Positions 1 through 8,598 of a DNA stretch of 64,000 nucleotides are shown here, one piece after another. Position 1 is the stretch's first letter. Each line of letters starts with the position of its first letter. Under the pieces are notes generated by a model that worked only from the letters and a program-made list of their open reading frames with translations, was not told where the DNA came from and made no database searches. Position numbers and translations under genes: made by a program. Source of the stretch: Breviolum minutum Mf 1.05b.01 (taxonomy: Eukaryota > Sar > Dinophyceae > Suessiales > Symbiodiniaceae); NCBI GenBank assembly GCA_000507305.1, contig DF239551.1:126179-190178 (forward strand). The letters run 5' to 3'.

Positions 1-51
1 CAAGATGAAACAGGCTCCAAAGGCGAAAAGCAAGCCCCAAACCGGCTGGAC

Positions 52-1104
52 TCAACCACCCTTCCACGCGTCCCCACCTGGCTTACGACGTAAAAAGACC
101 TGGTAGGTACGTTGAAGGGCACGTCTAGATCCACTGGTCAATTGGATAGCGGCTAGCTCTTGAAGACCTTCATCCAAATAGATCCGAGCGGTGGCAAGAT
201 GAGACCATCTTCCACGGCTGACCAATTCTTCGAAAGTCATGCCATTGCGATATGCCGAAGTGGCTCCTCCTCTTCGGATGCTATACGGTTGTACTTTGAA
301 AGCTTCCAGTTTCAAAGCCATGACTGCTTCTTTCCAAATCGCACGGAAGCGATATACGGAAAGGTCCAAAAGAAGCTCTGCACCTTTCTTAGAAGTGCAG
401 AGTGATCTCAGGCAATCTAAGGCCACTTGCTCATAGACTGTTACTTTTTCCCACTGCAGCTGCTTTCTTTGGCCACCCTTTGTGTCTTTCAGAAAAATGA
501 TCGCCCCTTGCTGTTGATTTCTTGGCAAAACCACATCCTGGCGACGGATTTGGAACATCTCACCTGTCCGCAAGAAACAGCTAAAGGCGACCATTATCAT
601 GTTTCCGACTGATGGGTAACCCCATTCATACATCAGCCCAGCAAACGACATCGCCATAGAAGGGCTCAGAGGCGTAACCCGAGCCGGCATTTCTAACTTG
701 TTCCAAGTGGCAATGAGTTTCCAGCTGAACTGTAAATGACGTTTGGCTGCTGGGATGTGAAACTGCACGCTCGCTGCTGCGTAGTTGGCGTAACTCTTTG
801 GTTCACCATCTTCCCACATGAATTCAATGTAACTTGCCAGCACTGTGTCGATCTTTGTGACATCTGAAGCCAGCTGTTGCAAATTCATACCAGCAAAGCG
901 GCAAAATGCCGCAAAGGCCTCATGGTAACGGCCTCTTGTATCATTTGACACCACTTGATTTTGGAGCTTACCCACTTGTTTTCTGACTTCGCGCCGCTCT
1001 GTTTTTGTCTGCTTATTTTGTACTCTGACCACCATCACTTTCATCAGGCATGAACCTCCTGGAAGGTTCATCTGCAGGATTGAGCCTGGACTCAATCCAT
1101 GCAT
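52..1104 (-). CDS. Tyrosine recombinase (integrase) of retrotransposon 1
   Basis: Integrates the circular cDNA of the element by site-specific recombination. The 350-residue product has the YR fold signatures: box A Arg in FLRTGE (about residue 179), box B YSIRRGGAT (about 272-280), GRWSH, and the nucleophile Tyr in ARIYLDEG (about 309). The usual His of HxxR is a Tyr here (Y-S-I-R), a substitution worth noting. The N-terminal half is helical and probably the core-binding domain. The ORF overlaps the RNase H ORF by 92 nt in another frame. The first in-frame ATG lies inside that overlap, so translation probably needs reinitiation or frameshifting. The stop is at 52, at the edge of the window, but the protein looks complete. 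Confidence 0.9.
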   Translation of the reverse strand: MHGLSPGSILQMNLPGGSCLMKVMVVRVQNKQTKTERREVRKQVGKLQNQVVSNDTRGRYHEAFAAFCRFAGMNLQQLASDVTKIDTVLASYIEFMWEDGEPKSYANYAAASVQFHIPAAKRHLQFSWKLIATWNKLEMPARVTPLSPSMAMSFAGLMYEWGYPSVGNMIMVAFSCFLRTGEMFQIRRQDVVLPRNQQQGAIIFLKDTKGGQRKQLQWEKVTVYEQVALDCLRSLCTSKKGAELLLDLSVYRFRAIWKEAVMALKLEAFKVQPYSIRRGGATSAYRNGMTFEELVSRGRWSHLATARIYLDEGLQELAAIQLTSGSRRALQRTYQVFLRRKPGGDAWKGG

Positions 1105-1822
1105 AAAGAGGGTAGATGTTTAGGGTCAGAGTCAGCGCGCAAATCCTTCTCAACAAGTAGTTAAGCTTCCTGCTGGAGCTTCGACCTTTTGTCAGGACAG
1201 CCAGGCATATTTGCGAATCACTCAGGTGCAGGAATCGCTGGCTACAGCTCACCGAACTCCTCGCCCTCCATTCAAGGGCATGGAGAATTGATCTCAGCTC
1301 CAAAACGTTGATGTGTTGGCCCATCTTGTAGGGGTAAGCATCGGCTACGCTCCAAACCCACCTTGATGGGTCAATGCTGGTCCGGGGTGCCATGTCAGGC
1401 TTGTACACAATTCCAAGGTCTAACCGCACATCACTGCCTCGGTACTCGGACCTCCTCAAAAAGTGATGCACCAACGTCTGACCCCATTGCTTTACTTTTT
1501 CCATATCCAACTCCTGCCCAGATGGTCGAACCCAAAGGGGCGTAAACCGCCGGGACTCAGCTTGTAGTGCCAGCTGTTCACTCTCCGACTCAGCATCATG
1601 GTTGGCTTCACTTTCACCGTCATCTTCTCCAACATTCGAATCCATCATTTCACTCATTTCTTTTCTCCATTTTTCCACAATATACTTCGACCCCAAGATA
1701 TCTGTTCGGGCTTTCTTTGACCACAACCAGAGGTCCATCAGAACTGCCACTGTGGGAACATGAAACGAATTTCCAATCGCTGCCATGCGACTGACTTCCT
1801 GGGACCGCTCTTCCTCAAGCAT
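1013..1822 (-). CDS. RNase H C-terminal part of retrotransposon 1 (separate frame)
   Basis: Removes RNA from the RNA:DNA hybrid during reverse transcription. The 269-residue ORF has the later RNase H motifs: HINVLELRS (catalytic Glu, about residue 174), LHLSDSQ (Asp, about 201) and NPADEPSRR (last Asp, about 251). The first strand and first Asp are missing; a matching segment, ASDACESGGG, lies in the preceding ORF just before the DNMT. The first 130 residues are an acidic linker. The ATG overlaps the stop of the RT-DNMT ORF (ATGCTTGA), an 8-nt overlap typical of termination-reinitiation coupling. Whether an active RNase H forms from two polypeptides or through frameshifting is not visible. 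Confidence 0.8.
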   Translation of the reverse strand: MLEEERSQEVSRMAAIGNSFHVPTVAVLMDLWLWSKKARTDILGSKYIVEKWRKEMSEMMDSNVGEDDGESEANHDAESESEQLALQAESRRFTPLWVRPSGQELDMEKVKQWGQTLVHHFLRRSEYRGSDVRLDLGIVYKPDMAPRTSIDPSRWVWSVADAYPYKMGQHINVLELRSILHALEWRARSSVSCSQRFLHLSDSQICLAVLTKGRSSSRKLNYLLRRICALTLTLNIYPLYAWIESRLNPADEPSRRFMPDESDGGQSTK

Positions 1823-4800
1823 CTCTGGGGGCCTTTTTAAACAACGCCAACGTGTAGCCTCGACGGAATCCCATCAACACCTCACGCTCATTGGCATTGA
1901 CCACTCTGGTGCGATCTCCATCCACCTCTCTCATCAAATACTCTGGACAATAGGTGTATGGAGGGAACATCATCCCATCATTTCTCCACTTTTCCAAAGT
2001 GGCCTCCGAGCACCTTTCAATTCCCGCAGGCTTTGGAGGTGGTCTACATCTTGGTATCGCCCGAGTGAAAGTTGGAAGCCTCAAGTTCGGGTTCAGCTCG
2101 GCACCAGGCCAGCCCCAACCCGGCTCAAGGACCACTTTCAAGTCTTCAGGTTCATGGTTAAATCTCAGTCTTTCACCCAAGTGGCTTCCTTCACGAGTGA
2201 ACGACGGATGATCATCCACCTCAATGGAGCCCCAGTACAAACGGGGCCTCCGAACCCAAGACAAATCGCTTGCACAGATTTCCACTGGCGACATTCCCAA
2301 CTGATTTGACATTTCTCCCACTTCTTCTTCATCTCCAATCACATTCTCCGCAAACCTGACACTCCAGATTTCACGCTCAACTGCCAATTCTTGGACCCAT
2401 CCAAGGTTCTCCTTTAAAGCATAAAACAGCGCTGATCTCGGGCCATCCAATCCTTCTCTGTAAACAGACAACTTGGAAATCCCCTGGCAAGGGCTGCCTC
2501 CGCCGGCTATGACCCCTGTTATATCTCCAACGCCATCCATGTATTTTCCCAACTTCTCTTTTGTCAGTTGCTTGATATCTGACACGATCTTGCATCCTGG
2601 CCACCTTCTGCGATGAAGCCTCCTACAATCTGGGTCCTTCTCCACAATTACCAGAGTATGGACTTCCACTTCAGCCAATTGCAAGGCCCTTGACAGGCCA
2701 CCAATCCCTGCAAAGTAGTCGATCACCAGGATGTTCTGCTTTCCGTCAAGAGGGAGATACTCATCTTTCACATCATCCACCTTTTCTTCAATCGCAACCA
2801 CTTCGGTCAGCCCACGACTGCTCAACCTGTTGGAGTACACCGTACCCCCTCCACTCTCACAGGCATCACTCGCCGTCACCACTTCGCTGAGGGTTGCCTT
2901 CAAGTCCGTAAACTTCATAGCTTGTAAGCAATTCAGAAGCAAAAGTTCTCCAATGACTTGGCTGCCCATCCGACAGACAGGGCGATCCTTTCCAATCTCC
3001 TTCCACACATCTGAGAGAATGGAGAACATCGGCCTCCTAAACTGAAGGCTGTGCACTTCTCGACCAGCAAGAACCTGCACTGCCTTCTTTGGAGGGAACT
3101 CATACCTCATGATGGCAGCTGTCAACGATAGGCTGTCCACTGACCTCTTTGTAGAACAACGGAGCAATCCTTTCTCTCCATCGATGACCGCTCCTAGTTT
3201 CTCTGCCTTCTGAACCCGTTCCAGAGCCTTGTCTTTACTCACTGGAATGCCCCAATGACTGTAGGCATCTCTCAACCGCTTCTGTTCCTCCGGCGGCAAA
3301 CCCTCCAGGCTCTTTGCGGTTTTCTCTTCCAACAACTCGATCACCGTCATGTCATCCAAGTAAAGACTCCAAGCGGCACCTCCGTCACAATCCAGCGGAG
3401 GAAAAACTGCATCTTTTCTTATCTCCAAGCCTGGCAGCAACCCCGCACCTCCACCAGGGAAGCCACGGAGTGCAATACGACGGTGGGCATGTTGCATCAG
3501 GCCAACTGCACTACTCCATCCCATCGGAAGCACACTTGCCCCCACCATCGTAGTCCCATCTTTGTCAAATCCCAAAGACCTCCATTTCACAGGAAGTTGG
3601 AATGCCATCAACTGGCTCCAGCTCTTGGGCAGTGCAAAGAGGTAGAATGCTGCCACTAGATCATCTGCCGAGATACGCAACAGGTGACCAGCAGGCAGCA
3701 CTATATGCTGCAAGGCTGGTGCCCCTGTTAACGTCCTCACATCGCCCTCGATAATCTTCATGATTGAATTCACTGCTCGGAAGTCCATGATCAGCCTCAA
3801 AACGTCCCGGCCGTCATCCAGCTGCTTTCCTGGCTTTGGCACACCAAAGGCGCCATTCAAGATCCTTTGGTCATCAACCTTTGCCACTGAATCAATTGGG
3901 CGAATGAGACCCCTTTGGTATAAAGCTCCCGCAATTTTATTCCACTCATCTTCAGAGGCCATCACCCGCGGCTTAGGGATCTTCAAGGGCAGTTCATCAC
4001 CTTTCAAAAGACAACTCTCCGGATTCAAGAGCTTTTCTCTCACTGGCCCATCACAAAGGTCTGCTAGCTGCACCACACCTCCATACCCCTCTGGCGGGAG
4101 TCCTGGGAGGATTTGGTCCAGTGTCAAGTCTTGTGCCTTCTGAACAACTTCACCCTGGTAAGATATCCTTACTCCATCTAGCTTTTCTTTCCACTCATCG
4201 AACCCCGGGGCCTTCAAAAGCTTGTCTTTGACCTCCGACAGGTCATCCACAAAAATTCGAACTGCCGTCCATATCCTGTCAGACGCTTTCTTCTGAGCTG
4301 CTGTAGCCGCCCTTGTGCAAACCCGACCACCTGCCTTCATTCCATTCCACATGAAGTTCAAGGCAGTGATCACAAGGAAATGCCATATCAAGAGCCCTCG
4401 CTTCCTGATTTCACGATGGATCTTTGTGGTAGACATACCCTTCTTCTGGCTCCAGCTGCCAGCCATTCGCTTGTACTCTCCACTGTCCAACACCTGATTC
4501 ACCACATCTTTTGAATCATCCAGACACGGCAAAGGGAGAATACTCCGCTGTCTCTCTCCCACCTGTGCCTCATTGGGCCTGGCTAGCATCCGTTCCATGA
4601 ACTTTGCAAGGTTGACCTGACTCTTCTTGATCTGGATAGCGAGGTGGGCTCCCATTTGGGCCACAGACAGACCCCCAACGTCGTTTTGTTGCAACCATGA
4701 CCTCAACTCAGCCATTGCTCCATCAATCAAATCATCGTCTACTTCCGTATCGAAACCTTCCTCCCCTCCGGATGAGGAGTTGGGCTTCTCTGGGGTCTTT

Positions 4801-5570
4801 GATCTCTTTGGGCTGACTGACTTGAGCTTCCACCGGACTCCTCGTTCTTCTTCTCCATGTTTTGCTTTCTTAGGGCGCTTGCCCTGGCTTTCTTCCTGTC
4901 TTTCCAAAGCTTCTATTTGTTGCTCTTCTTCCTCACAGCCCCTTTTTCTTCTTCTCCTGTGCCTCCGTCTCCTCCTGGGCTTTTCACCACTTGATGCGGA
5001 ATTGTCTTCACCTCGGAGCTGAACTTCACCTTCTTCTCGGAGGTGCCTGGACTGCTCAGAGGAGACCCGGGTGGCGTCACGGGGCGCTTGTTGCCCTGCA
5101 CCCCGCCGCCTAACCCCTATTTGTTTGCCCCTTTGCTTTTCAGCAGGGACGTCCGCAACTTCATGGACCGGAGTTCTGCTCGGGCTGCAGCTTCTTTTTC
5201 TCCTTGGTTCGTTAAACTGGCGGCCTGAGGTGCTATCAGTTCTTGGTGCCTTGCTGACCCCCAACTTTGTTCGTTGATGGCCGTCTCCAGCGCTTTTAGG
5301 CGTTGCATCAACAGGTCGCCCAGGCTGCCTAAATTGCCTGTCATCAACAGGTCCAAAGCCATCCCTAGGGTTTGAGCCTCTCGCAGGTTCCTGACCCCGA
5401 GGGATTGCACTGGATGCTGGGTCAGAAGCACTTGATTGATGTAGGCCATCACTTTGCGGTTCTCCCAGCCTTCCAATGGGTTTTCTCCGACCCTGTCCGC
5501 TAAAAATCGCCCCATCTCCTGGAGGCCTGACTTCAGCAACTTCCCGGGGTTTTTCTGGGACCGCCTCCAA
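1815..5570 (-). CDS. Reverse transcriptase plus cytosine-C5 DNA methyltransferase polyprotein
   Basis: Residue numbers count from 5570, a TTG; the first 150 codons overlap the Gag frame, so entry is probably by -1 frameshift near the Gag stop. Order: basic Arg/Lys-rich linker (about 150-270); RT with LRLIMDFRAVN, motif A ISADDLVAAF (about 632), LPMGWSSAVG (motif B) and YLDD (736-739); an RNase H-like first strand ASDACESGGG (about 900); then a complete C5-DNMT: motif I DYFAGIGGLS (about 949), motif IV GGGSPCQG with the catalytic Cys (about 1025), motif VI FAENV (about 1074), motif VIII RRPRLYW (about 1105) and a motif X-like MGFRRGYT (about 1232). All residues needed for methyl transfer to cytosine appear present. 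There is no chromatin-reading domain, so specificity is likely set by the DNMT alone. Confidence 0.92.
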   Translation of the reverse strand: MEAVPEKPREVAEVRPPGDGAIFSGQGRRKPIGRLGEPQSDGLHQSSASDPASSAIPRGQEPARGSNPRDGFGPVDDRQFRQPGRPVDATPKSAGDGHQRTKLGVSKAPRTDSTSGRQFNEPRRKRSCSPSRTPVHEVADVPAEKQRGKQIGVRRRGAGQQAPRDATRVSSEQSRHLREEGEVQLRGEDNSASSGEKPRRRRRHRRRRKRGCEEEEQQIEALERQEESQGKRPKKAKHGEEERGVRWKLKSVSPKRSKTPEKPNSSSGGEEGFDTEVDDDLIDGAMAELRSWLQQNDVGGLSVAQMGAHLAIQIKKSQVNLAKFMERMLARPNEAQVGERQRSILPLPCLDDSKDVVNQVLDSGEYKRMAGSWSQKKGMSTTKIHREIRKRGLLIWHFLVITALNFMWNGMKAGGRVCTRAATAAQKKASDRIWTAVRIFVDDLSEVKDKLLKAPGFDEWKEKLDGVRISYQGEVVQKAQDLTLDQILPGLPPEGYGGVVQLADLCDGPVREKLLNPESCLLKGDELPLKIPKPRVMASEDEWNKIAGALYQRGLIRPIDSVAKVDDQRILNGAFGVPKPGKQLDDGRDVLRLIMDFRAVNSIMKIIEGDVRTLTGAPALQHIVLPAGHLLRISADDLVAAFYLFALPKSWSQLMAFQLPVKWRSLGFDKDGTTMVGASVLPMGWSSAVGLMQHAHRRIALRGFPGGGAGLLPGLEIRKDAVFPPLDCDGGAAWSLYLDDMTVIELLEEKTAKSLEGLPPEEQKRLRDAYSHWGIPVSKDKALERVQKAEKLGAVIDGEKGLLRCSTKRSVDSLSLTAAIMRYEFPPKKAVQVLAGREVHSLQFRRPMFSILSDVWKEIGKDRPVCRMGSQVIGELLLLNCLQAMKFTDLKATLSEVVTASDACESGGGTVYSNRLSSRGLTEVVAIEEKVDDVKDEYLPLDGKQNILVIDYFAGIGGLSRALQLAEVEVHTLVIVEKDPDCRRLHRRRWPGCKIVSDIKQLTKEKLGKYMDGVGDITGVIAGGGSPCQGISKLSVYREGLDGPRSALFYALKENLGWVQELAVEREIWSVRFAENVIGDEEEVGEMSNQLGMSPVEICASDLSWVRRPRLYWGSIEVDDHPSFTREGSHLGERLRFNHEPEDLKVVLEPGWGWPGAELNPNLRLPTFTRAIPRCRPPPKPAGIERCSEATLEKWRNDGMMFPPYTYCPEYLMREVDGDRTRVVNANEREVLMGFRRGYTLALFKKAPRDA

Positions 5571-6595
5571 AGATCCATCTCCCCCCGGGTGGAGAGCTTC
5601 TGAAAAGGCGTCCCACTGGAATCAGAGGATAGGTCATCATCAGAGCTCGTGTCAAGCCCAATCTCGCCTCTGCTCCTCTTCTTACGTTCCACACGATCTT
5701 CACGGCCTGACTTCTTTCGCTTCTTTTTCCCATGTGAAGAAGCCGCTGACTCTTCAAACTTCTCAGCACGACTAGCCAACATCTTACCCACCTTGGCCTT
5801 CTGATCCTTTCTCCTGTCTTCAGTCTCCAGCTCAGGCCTCTTATCCAAACGAGGTTCAGGCGGGAAACCACCAGAGGCCAAGGCTTCGTCCAAGCCACTT
5901 CCAACCACACCAACACCCACAGGTGGTGCATGGTGAGCCGGACCTCCTCCAGGGGGAGCCAAAGGTTGTGGCACCATTCTTCCAACGGCCGTCCTCATCC
6001 GAGACACTGCCACATCATGGCTGTAGGCGTGGCCCTCTAAGATCCCTGCGTTAACCGCCCGCCACTTATCCAAATGGATAACCTGACGACGGTCACCGCG
6101 GACCAACTTGAAGCCACATTCTCGATGCCCTTTGGAACACAGATGATACACACTCTCATCAACTCCCAACGAGTTTTCACCATACCACTGGTAGTATTCA
6201 TCTGATGCTGCAAGGTGGACCCCCTTCAGGAGTCTTTCTTCTTCATCTGCCCATCCAAGCAACTCTATCACGGCATAGCCTTGGGGTCGATGGCGGAAGT
6301 CATAGCACTGATACTCTAGCATCCTCCCTTCACATAGGAGATCTCTCACTCGGCCAATTGGGTCGCCATCCTTTGCACTATCGATCCACCCAAGGTCGGA
6401 TAACTGCAAACCCTCACCAAGCAGATCGTTCCAATCGGCATCATTTCCACCTTTCCTTTTCAGCTCTGCCCGTACTCCATCCATCCTGCTTGAACCTTTA
6501 CAGGTCCACTCACCTCTCAAGAGGCGGACAGGATGAGAGCTCAAGGTTCTGACTGCTCCAACACCTAAAGAGGTGCCTGGAGCTGTCAACCTCAC
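5117..6595 (-). CDS. Gag-like ORF of retrotransposon 1
   Basis: First ORF of the element, expected to package its RNA. The open frame begins at a GTG at 6595; the first ATG is codon 38 (6484), which I take as the likely start. No zinc knuckle or clear capsid homology is visible. The N-terminal half is mixed and globular with several Trp and Cys residues (such as YHLCSKGHRECGF); then comes a Pro/Gly-rich stretch, a Lys/Arg-rich stretch with KKKRKK and ERKKR (nuclear-signal-like), an acidic Ser/Asp run, and a helical C-terminus ending in Leu/Lys-rich sequence. It overlaps the next ORF by 454 nt in the -1 frame. Called Gag by position only. Confidence 0.65.
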   Translation of the reverse strand: MRLTAPGTSLGVGAVRTLSSHPVRLLRGEWTCKGSSRMDGVRAELKRKGGNDADWNDLLGEGLQLSDLGWIDSAKDGDPIGRVRDLLCEGRMLEYQCYDFRHRPQGYAVIELLGWADEEERLLKGVHLAASDEYYQWYGENSLGVDESVYHLCSKGHRECGFKLVRGDRRQVIHLDKWRAVNAGILEGHAYSHDVAVSRMRTAVGRMVPQPLAPPGGGPAHHAPPVGVGVVGSGLDEALASGGFPPEPRLDKRPELETEDRRKDQKAKVGKMLASRAEKFEESAASSHGKKKRKKSGREDRVERKKRSRGEIGLDTSSDDDLSSDSSGTPFQKLSTRGEMDLWRRSQKNPGKLLKSGLQEMGRFLADRVGENPLEGWENRKVMAYINQVLLTQHPVQSLGVRNLREAQTLGMALDLLMTGNLGSLGDLLMQRLKALETAINEQSWGSARHQELIAPQAASLTNQGEKEAAARAELRSMKLRTSLLKSKGANK

Positions 6596-6704
6596 GACAG
6601 AACTCGAAAAGGAAAGTCTAGAAGCAGCCTAGCACCAAAGGGTGCTTTGGCTGCTTCAAACCTACCTTCTTGAAGTCCCAGGTTCCACAAGGGAACCAAG
6701 GGAC
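6562..6704 (-). promoter_or_regulatory. Hairpin-rich 5' leader of retrotransposon 1
   Basis: Three perfect or near-perfect inverted repeats lie in 143 nt: CACCT/AGGTG at 6562-6575; GAAGCAGCC-t-AGCACC against GGTGCT-tt-GGCTGCTTC at 6621-6657; and GTCCC-a-GGTTCC against GGAACC-aa-GGGAC at 6675-6704. The last two lie upstream of the Gag frame. They could be RNA structures for packaging or translation, or part of a terminal repeat whose partner is outside the window. Confidence 0.5.
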
Positions 6705-6710
6705 CCCAAA

Positions 6711-7262
6711 CAGTCTGTAAGCCGAAAACTGCGGTGTCATCATTCGTGTATATTCCTCCCATGGAGAACACATATACGTGTACGTAAGTGTAAATATGTA
6801 AATAGTAGTCTATATAAATTCAAACAAAATGTATCAAAGTATTCAGTATACATACATAGTCTGTTTTATACCCCCATTCTATCTCCACTCAACCTGTCAT
6901 CTGTACCCATCTGTGAATATCTGTGATATATTTATCTTTTCATGCATTTTCCGTTTCATGTGGGAACAAAAATGAGCTTCTCATGTCATACCTACACCTG
7001 GCTTTGGCGGTGGAAGGTCTTCAAGTTGCCGAGGTGCCACACCCCAACTTGATTCTGTTGTTTACCTATCTTCATTCTCAAGGAAGTAGAAAAGTGCAGA
7101 CCCAACCAGTTCCCATTTTTTGTCCCGGGAATCTCTACAGTTTAAATAATTCTTAACCAGTTTTGGAGTTTTCATCTATTTCATGCTTTCATCTTTAAGT
7201 CAAGTCTCTTCAACACACCTTAAAATTGCCACAGCCCACGGCTCACGGCTCACTGAAGCCGC
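6711..7262. other. AT-rich stretch between retrotransposon 1 and GTPase exon
   Basis: Contains TA-rich sequence (6770-6950) and no coding segment I can support. In the minus direction it follows the last GTPase exon seen, so it is probably the start of the next intron. Confidence 0.4.
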
Positions 7263-7342
7263 CTGCTCCTTCACTTCTATGGGAGCCGATGCAGTGAGGC
7301 TGATGGAATTGGAACCACCACCCTCCAAATAGGTCAAGTGAC
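7263..7342 (-). CDS. GTPase exon 10 (last exon seen)
   Basis: Begins AG|GT, completing the Gly codon left by the previous exon, and reads HLTYLEGGG, which matches the family segment after the G5 motif (G-x-I/L-x-Y-x-PG). It ends in phase 0 at GAGCAG|GC, a GC donor. The start fits very well; the end is less certain because the next exon is not found. Confidence 0.65.
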
Positions 7343-7634
7343 CTCCAAGCAGGGTCAACAAACGTACAGTATGATGTCATGACGTCTGACCTTGGTATCG
7401 CTTGTCATAGTGACCGAGCAAAAAGGGGTTGACATTTGACAGTGTCAAAGTTGAGGGATACAGGGAATTTATCAAGTGTTCTGCAGGTGAAAGTGTTGAC
7501 TCGCAACTTTCATGCATCCTATCAGTACTTGAACACACACTTTCATACACTTTGCAAGTCCGCAACCTTCAATCAGGCTCTTGTGCTTCCCATGGGTCTT
7601 TTTCCTTGGACCACCTTTCCGCAATCCCTGAAGC

Positions 7635-7722
7635 CTTTCCGCTGCTGCTGCAGAAGCCATAGTTCACTGCGCGCAGAAACGGCGACCGTATTTTCAAGAG
7701 CTGCCTGGTTGAGGGCAAACAG
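7635..7722 (-). CDS. GTPase exon 9 (G5 motif)
   Basis: Phase 0 start after CCCAG, reading LFALNQAALENTVAVSARSE; the SA of VSARSE is the G5 base-binding loop. It continues WLLQQQRKG and ends phase 1 at AAAG|GC (GC donor). The first nucleotide of the last Gly codon is completed by exon 10. This is the only acceptor of the gene that is not AG|G. Confidence 0.82.
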
Positions 7723-7946
7723 CTGGGACCCGACAGCTAAACGTCAAAAGTGAAGGATCCAAAAAAAACAACTTTCATGTAAAAAAATATTTGGAAACAA
7801 AAAAAACACAAGTCCATACAGTCCATCCTATTTTGCTGGTTGCAGGCAGCAATGGTTTTTTCAAAAAAAACCCAAGTCTGGTCATGCAACTTTTCTGGTT
7901 GATCCCCTCCCTGTCATCCAAGGCCACCAGCGGCAAGGGGTCACAC

Positions 7947-8078
7947 CTGCACTTTGACGATGTGTTCTGTGGCCTCTGCAGTGTCGGCCTTGTTCAAGGC
8001 CACAACGATAGGAAAGCGCACACGCAAAAAACACGCCACCAATAGATGCAAATCCAGCTCAGTCCATGTCAAGATGTC
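7947..8078 (-). CDS. GTPase exon 8 (G4 NKAD motif)
   Basis: 132 nt, phase 0 at both ends, between ATGCAG|GAC and GCAG|GTGTGA. It encodes LHLLVACFLRV, a buried strand, then FPIVVALNKAD, the G4 motif that selects the base, and a helix ending KVQ. Very strong family match. Confidence 0.9.
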
Positions 8079-8524
8079 CTGCATGGAAAAAATGCAGGAC
8101 ATCACTGGAGATGAAACGTATGGATGGGCTAAAAGGGTCACAAAGCGCAATTTGGGCCCGGCACCGCAGTGTTCCTAGCTACTTCACGCTAGAGCAATGG
8201 CATGCATGGCGTTCTGCCGAAGTGTCGTAGAGGAGGGCAAAACTTACAGTAAACATATTCCAGCGAGTCTGGAGATGGACGAATCAGCCCACTTCATTGC
8301 ACAAACCGGGCATGACCGTATGTACTCCTGCTGGAATACATCGCGTATATACCAACATTGTATAGTAAGACACATTGAAATCAGACTCAGAAAATCCGGA
8401 AGAAACAAAATACCACACTACAAAACTGTTCACAAAGATTCACTATGATGCTTCTTTAAAACACAATCTGTATTCTGAAAGGATTCCAAGGGATGTTTGA
8501 AAAAGCCTTCAAAGCTCCCATCTC

Positions 8525-8598
8525 CTCCGGCAAGGTCGCCAAACGATACCCGGTGGCTTCATAAACCTGCGCAGCCAGTTGCTGGGAGGCATGGTAAC
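8525..8598 (-). CDS. GTPase exon 7
   Basis: Starts AG|GT, completing the Gly of FTGYHASQQLAAQVYEA, a segment conserved in this GTPase family, and ends LATLPE in phase 0. The donor that keeps the frame is GGAG|GAGATG, a GA 5' splice site of the kind reported in dinoflagellates. The end would shift if another donor were used. Confidence 0.78.

Larger units (their letters stand above)
1..6710 (-). mobile_element. YR retrotransposon 1 (DIRS-like) with embedded C5-DNMT, 3' end outside window
   Basis: Four overlapping minus-strand ORFs in the order Gag-like, RT+DNMT, RNase H, tyrosine recombinase. A YR in place of a DDE integrase, together with RT and RNase H and no protease, is the defining set of the DIRS superfamily. 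All ORFs are long and free of internal stops, so the copy is young and may be active. The 5' end lies somewhere around 6700, where a hairpin-rich leader gives way to AT-rich intron-like DNA; the exact end is not defined because no terminal repeat pair can be seen. Only 51 nt follow the YR stop, so the 3' repeats fall before the window. C5 methyltransferases inside retrotransposons are known from dinoflagellates and charophytes. Most DIRS elements elsewhere carry instead a DAM-like N6 methyltransferase. Confidence 0.88.

Noticed and set aside
1815..2900. DAM-like N6-adenine methyltransferase typical of DIRS elements
   Set aside because: The motifs (PCQG, ENV, RRPRLYW) are those of a C5-cytosine enzyme; no DPPY-type motif is present.
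3255..3659. Plus-strand ORFs inside the RT-DNMT region
   Set aside because: Antisense shadows of the long minus-strand Pol frame.
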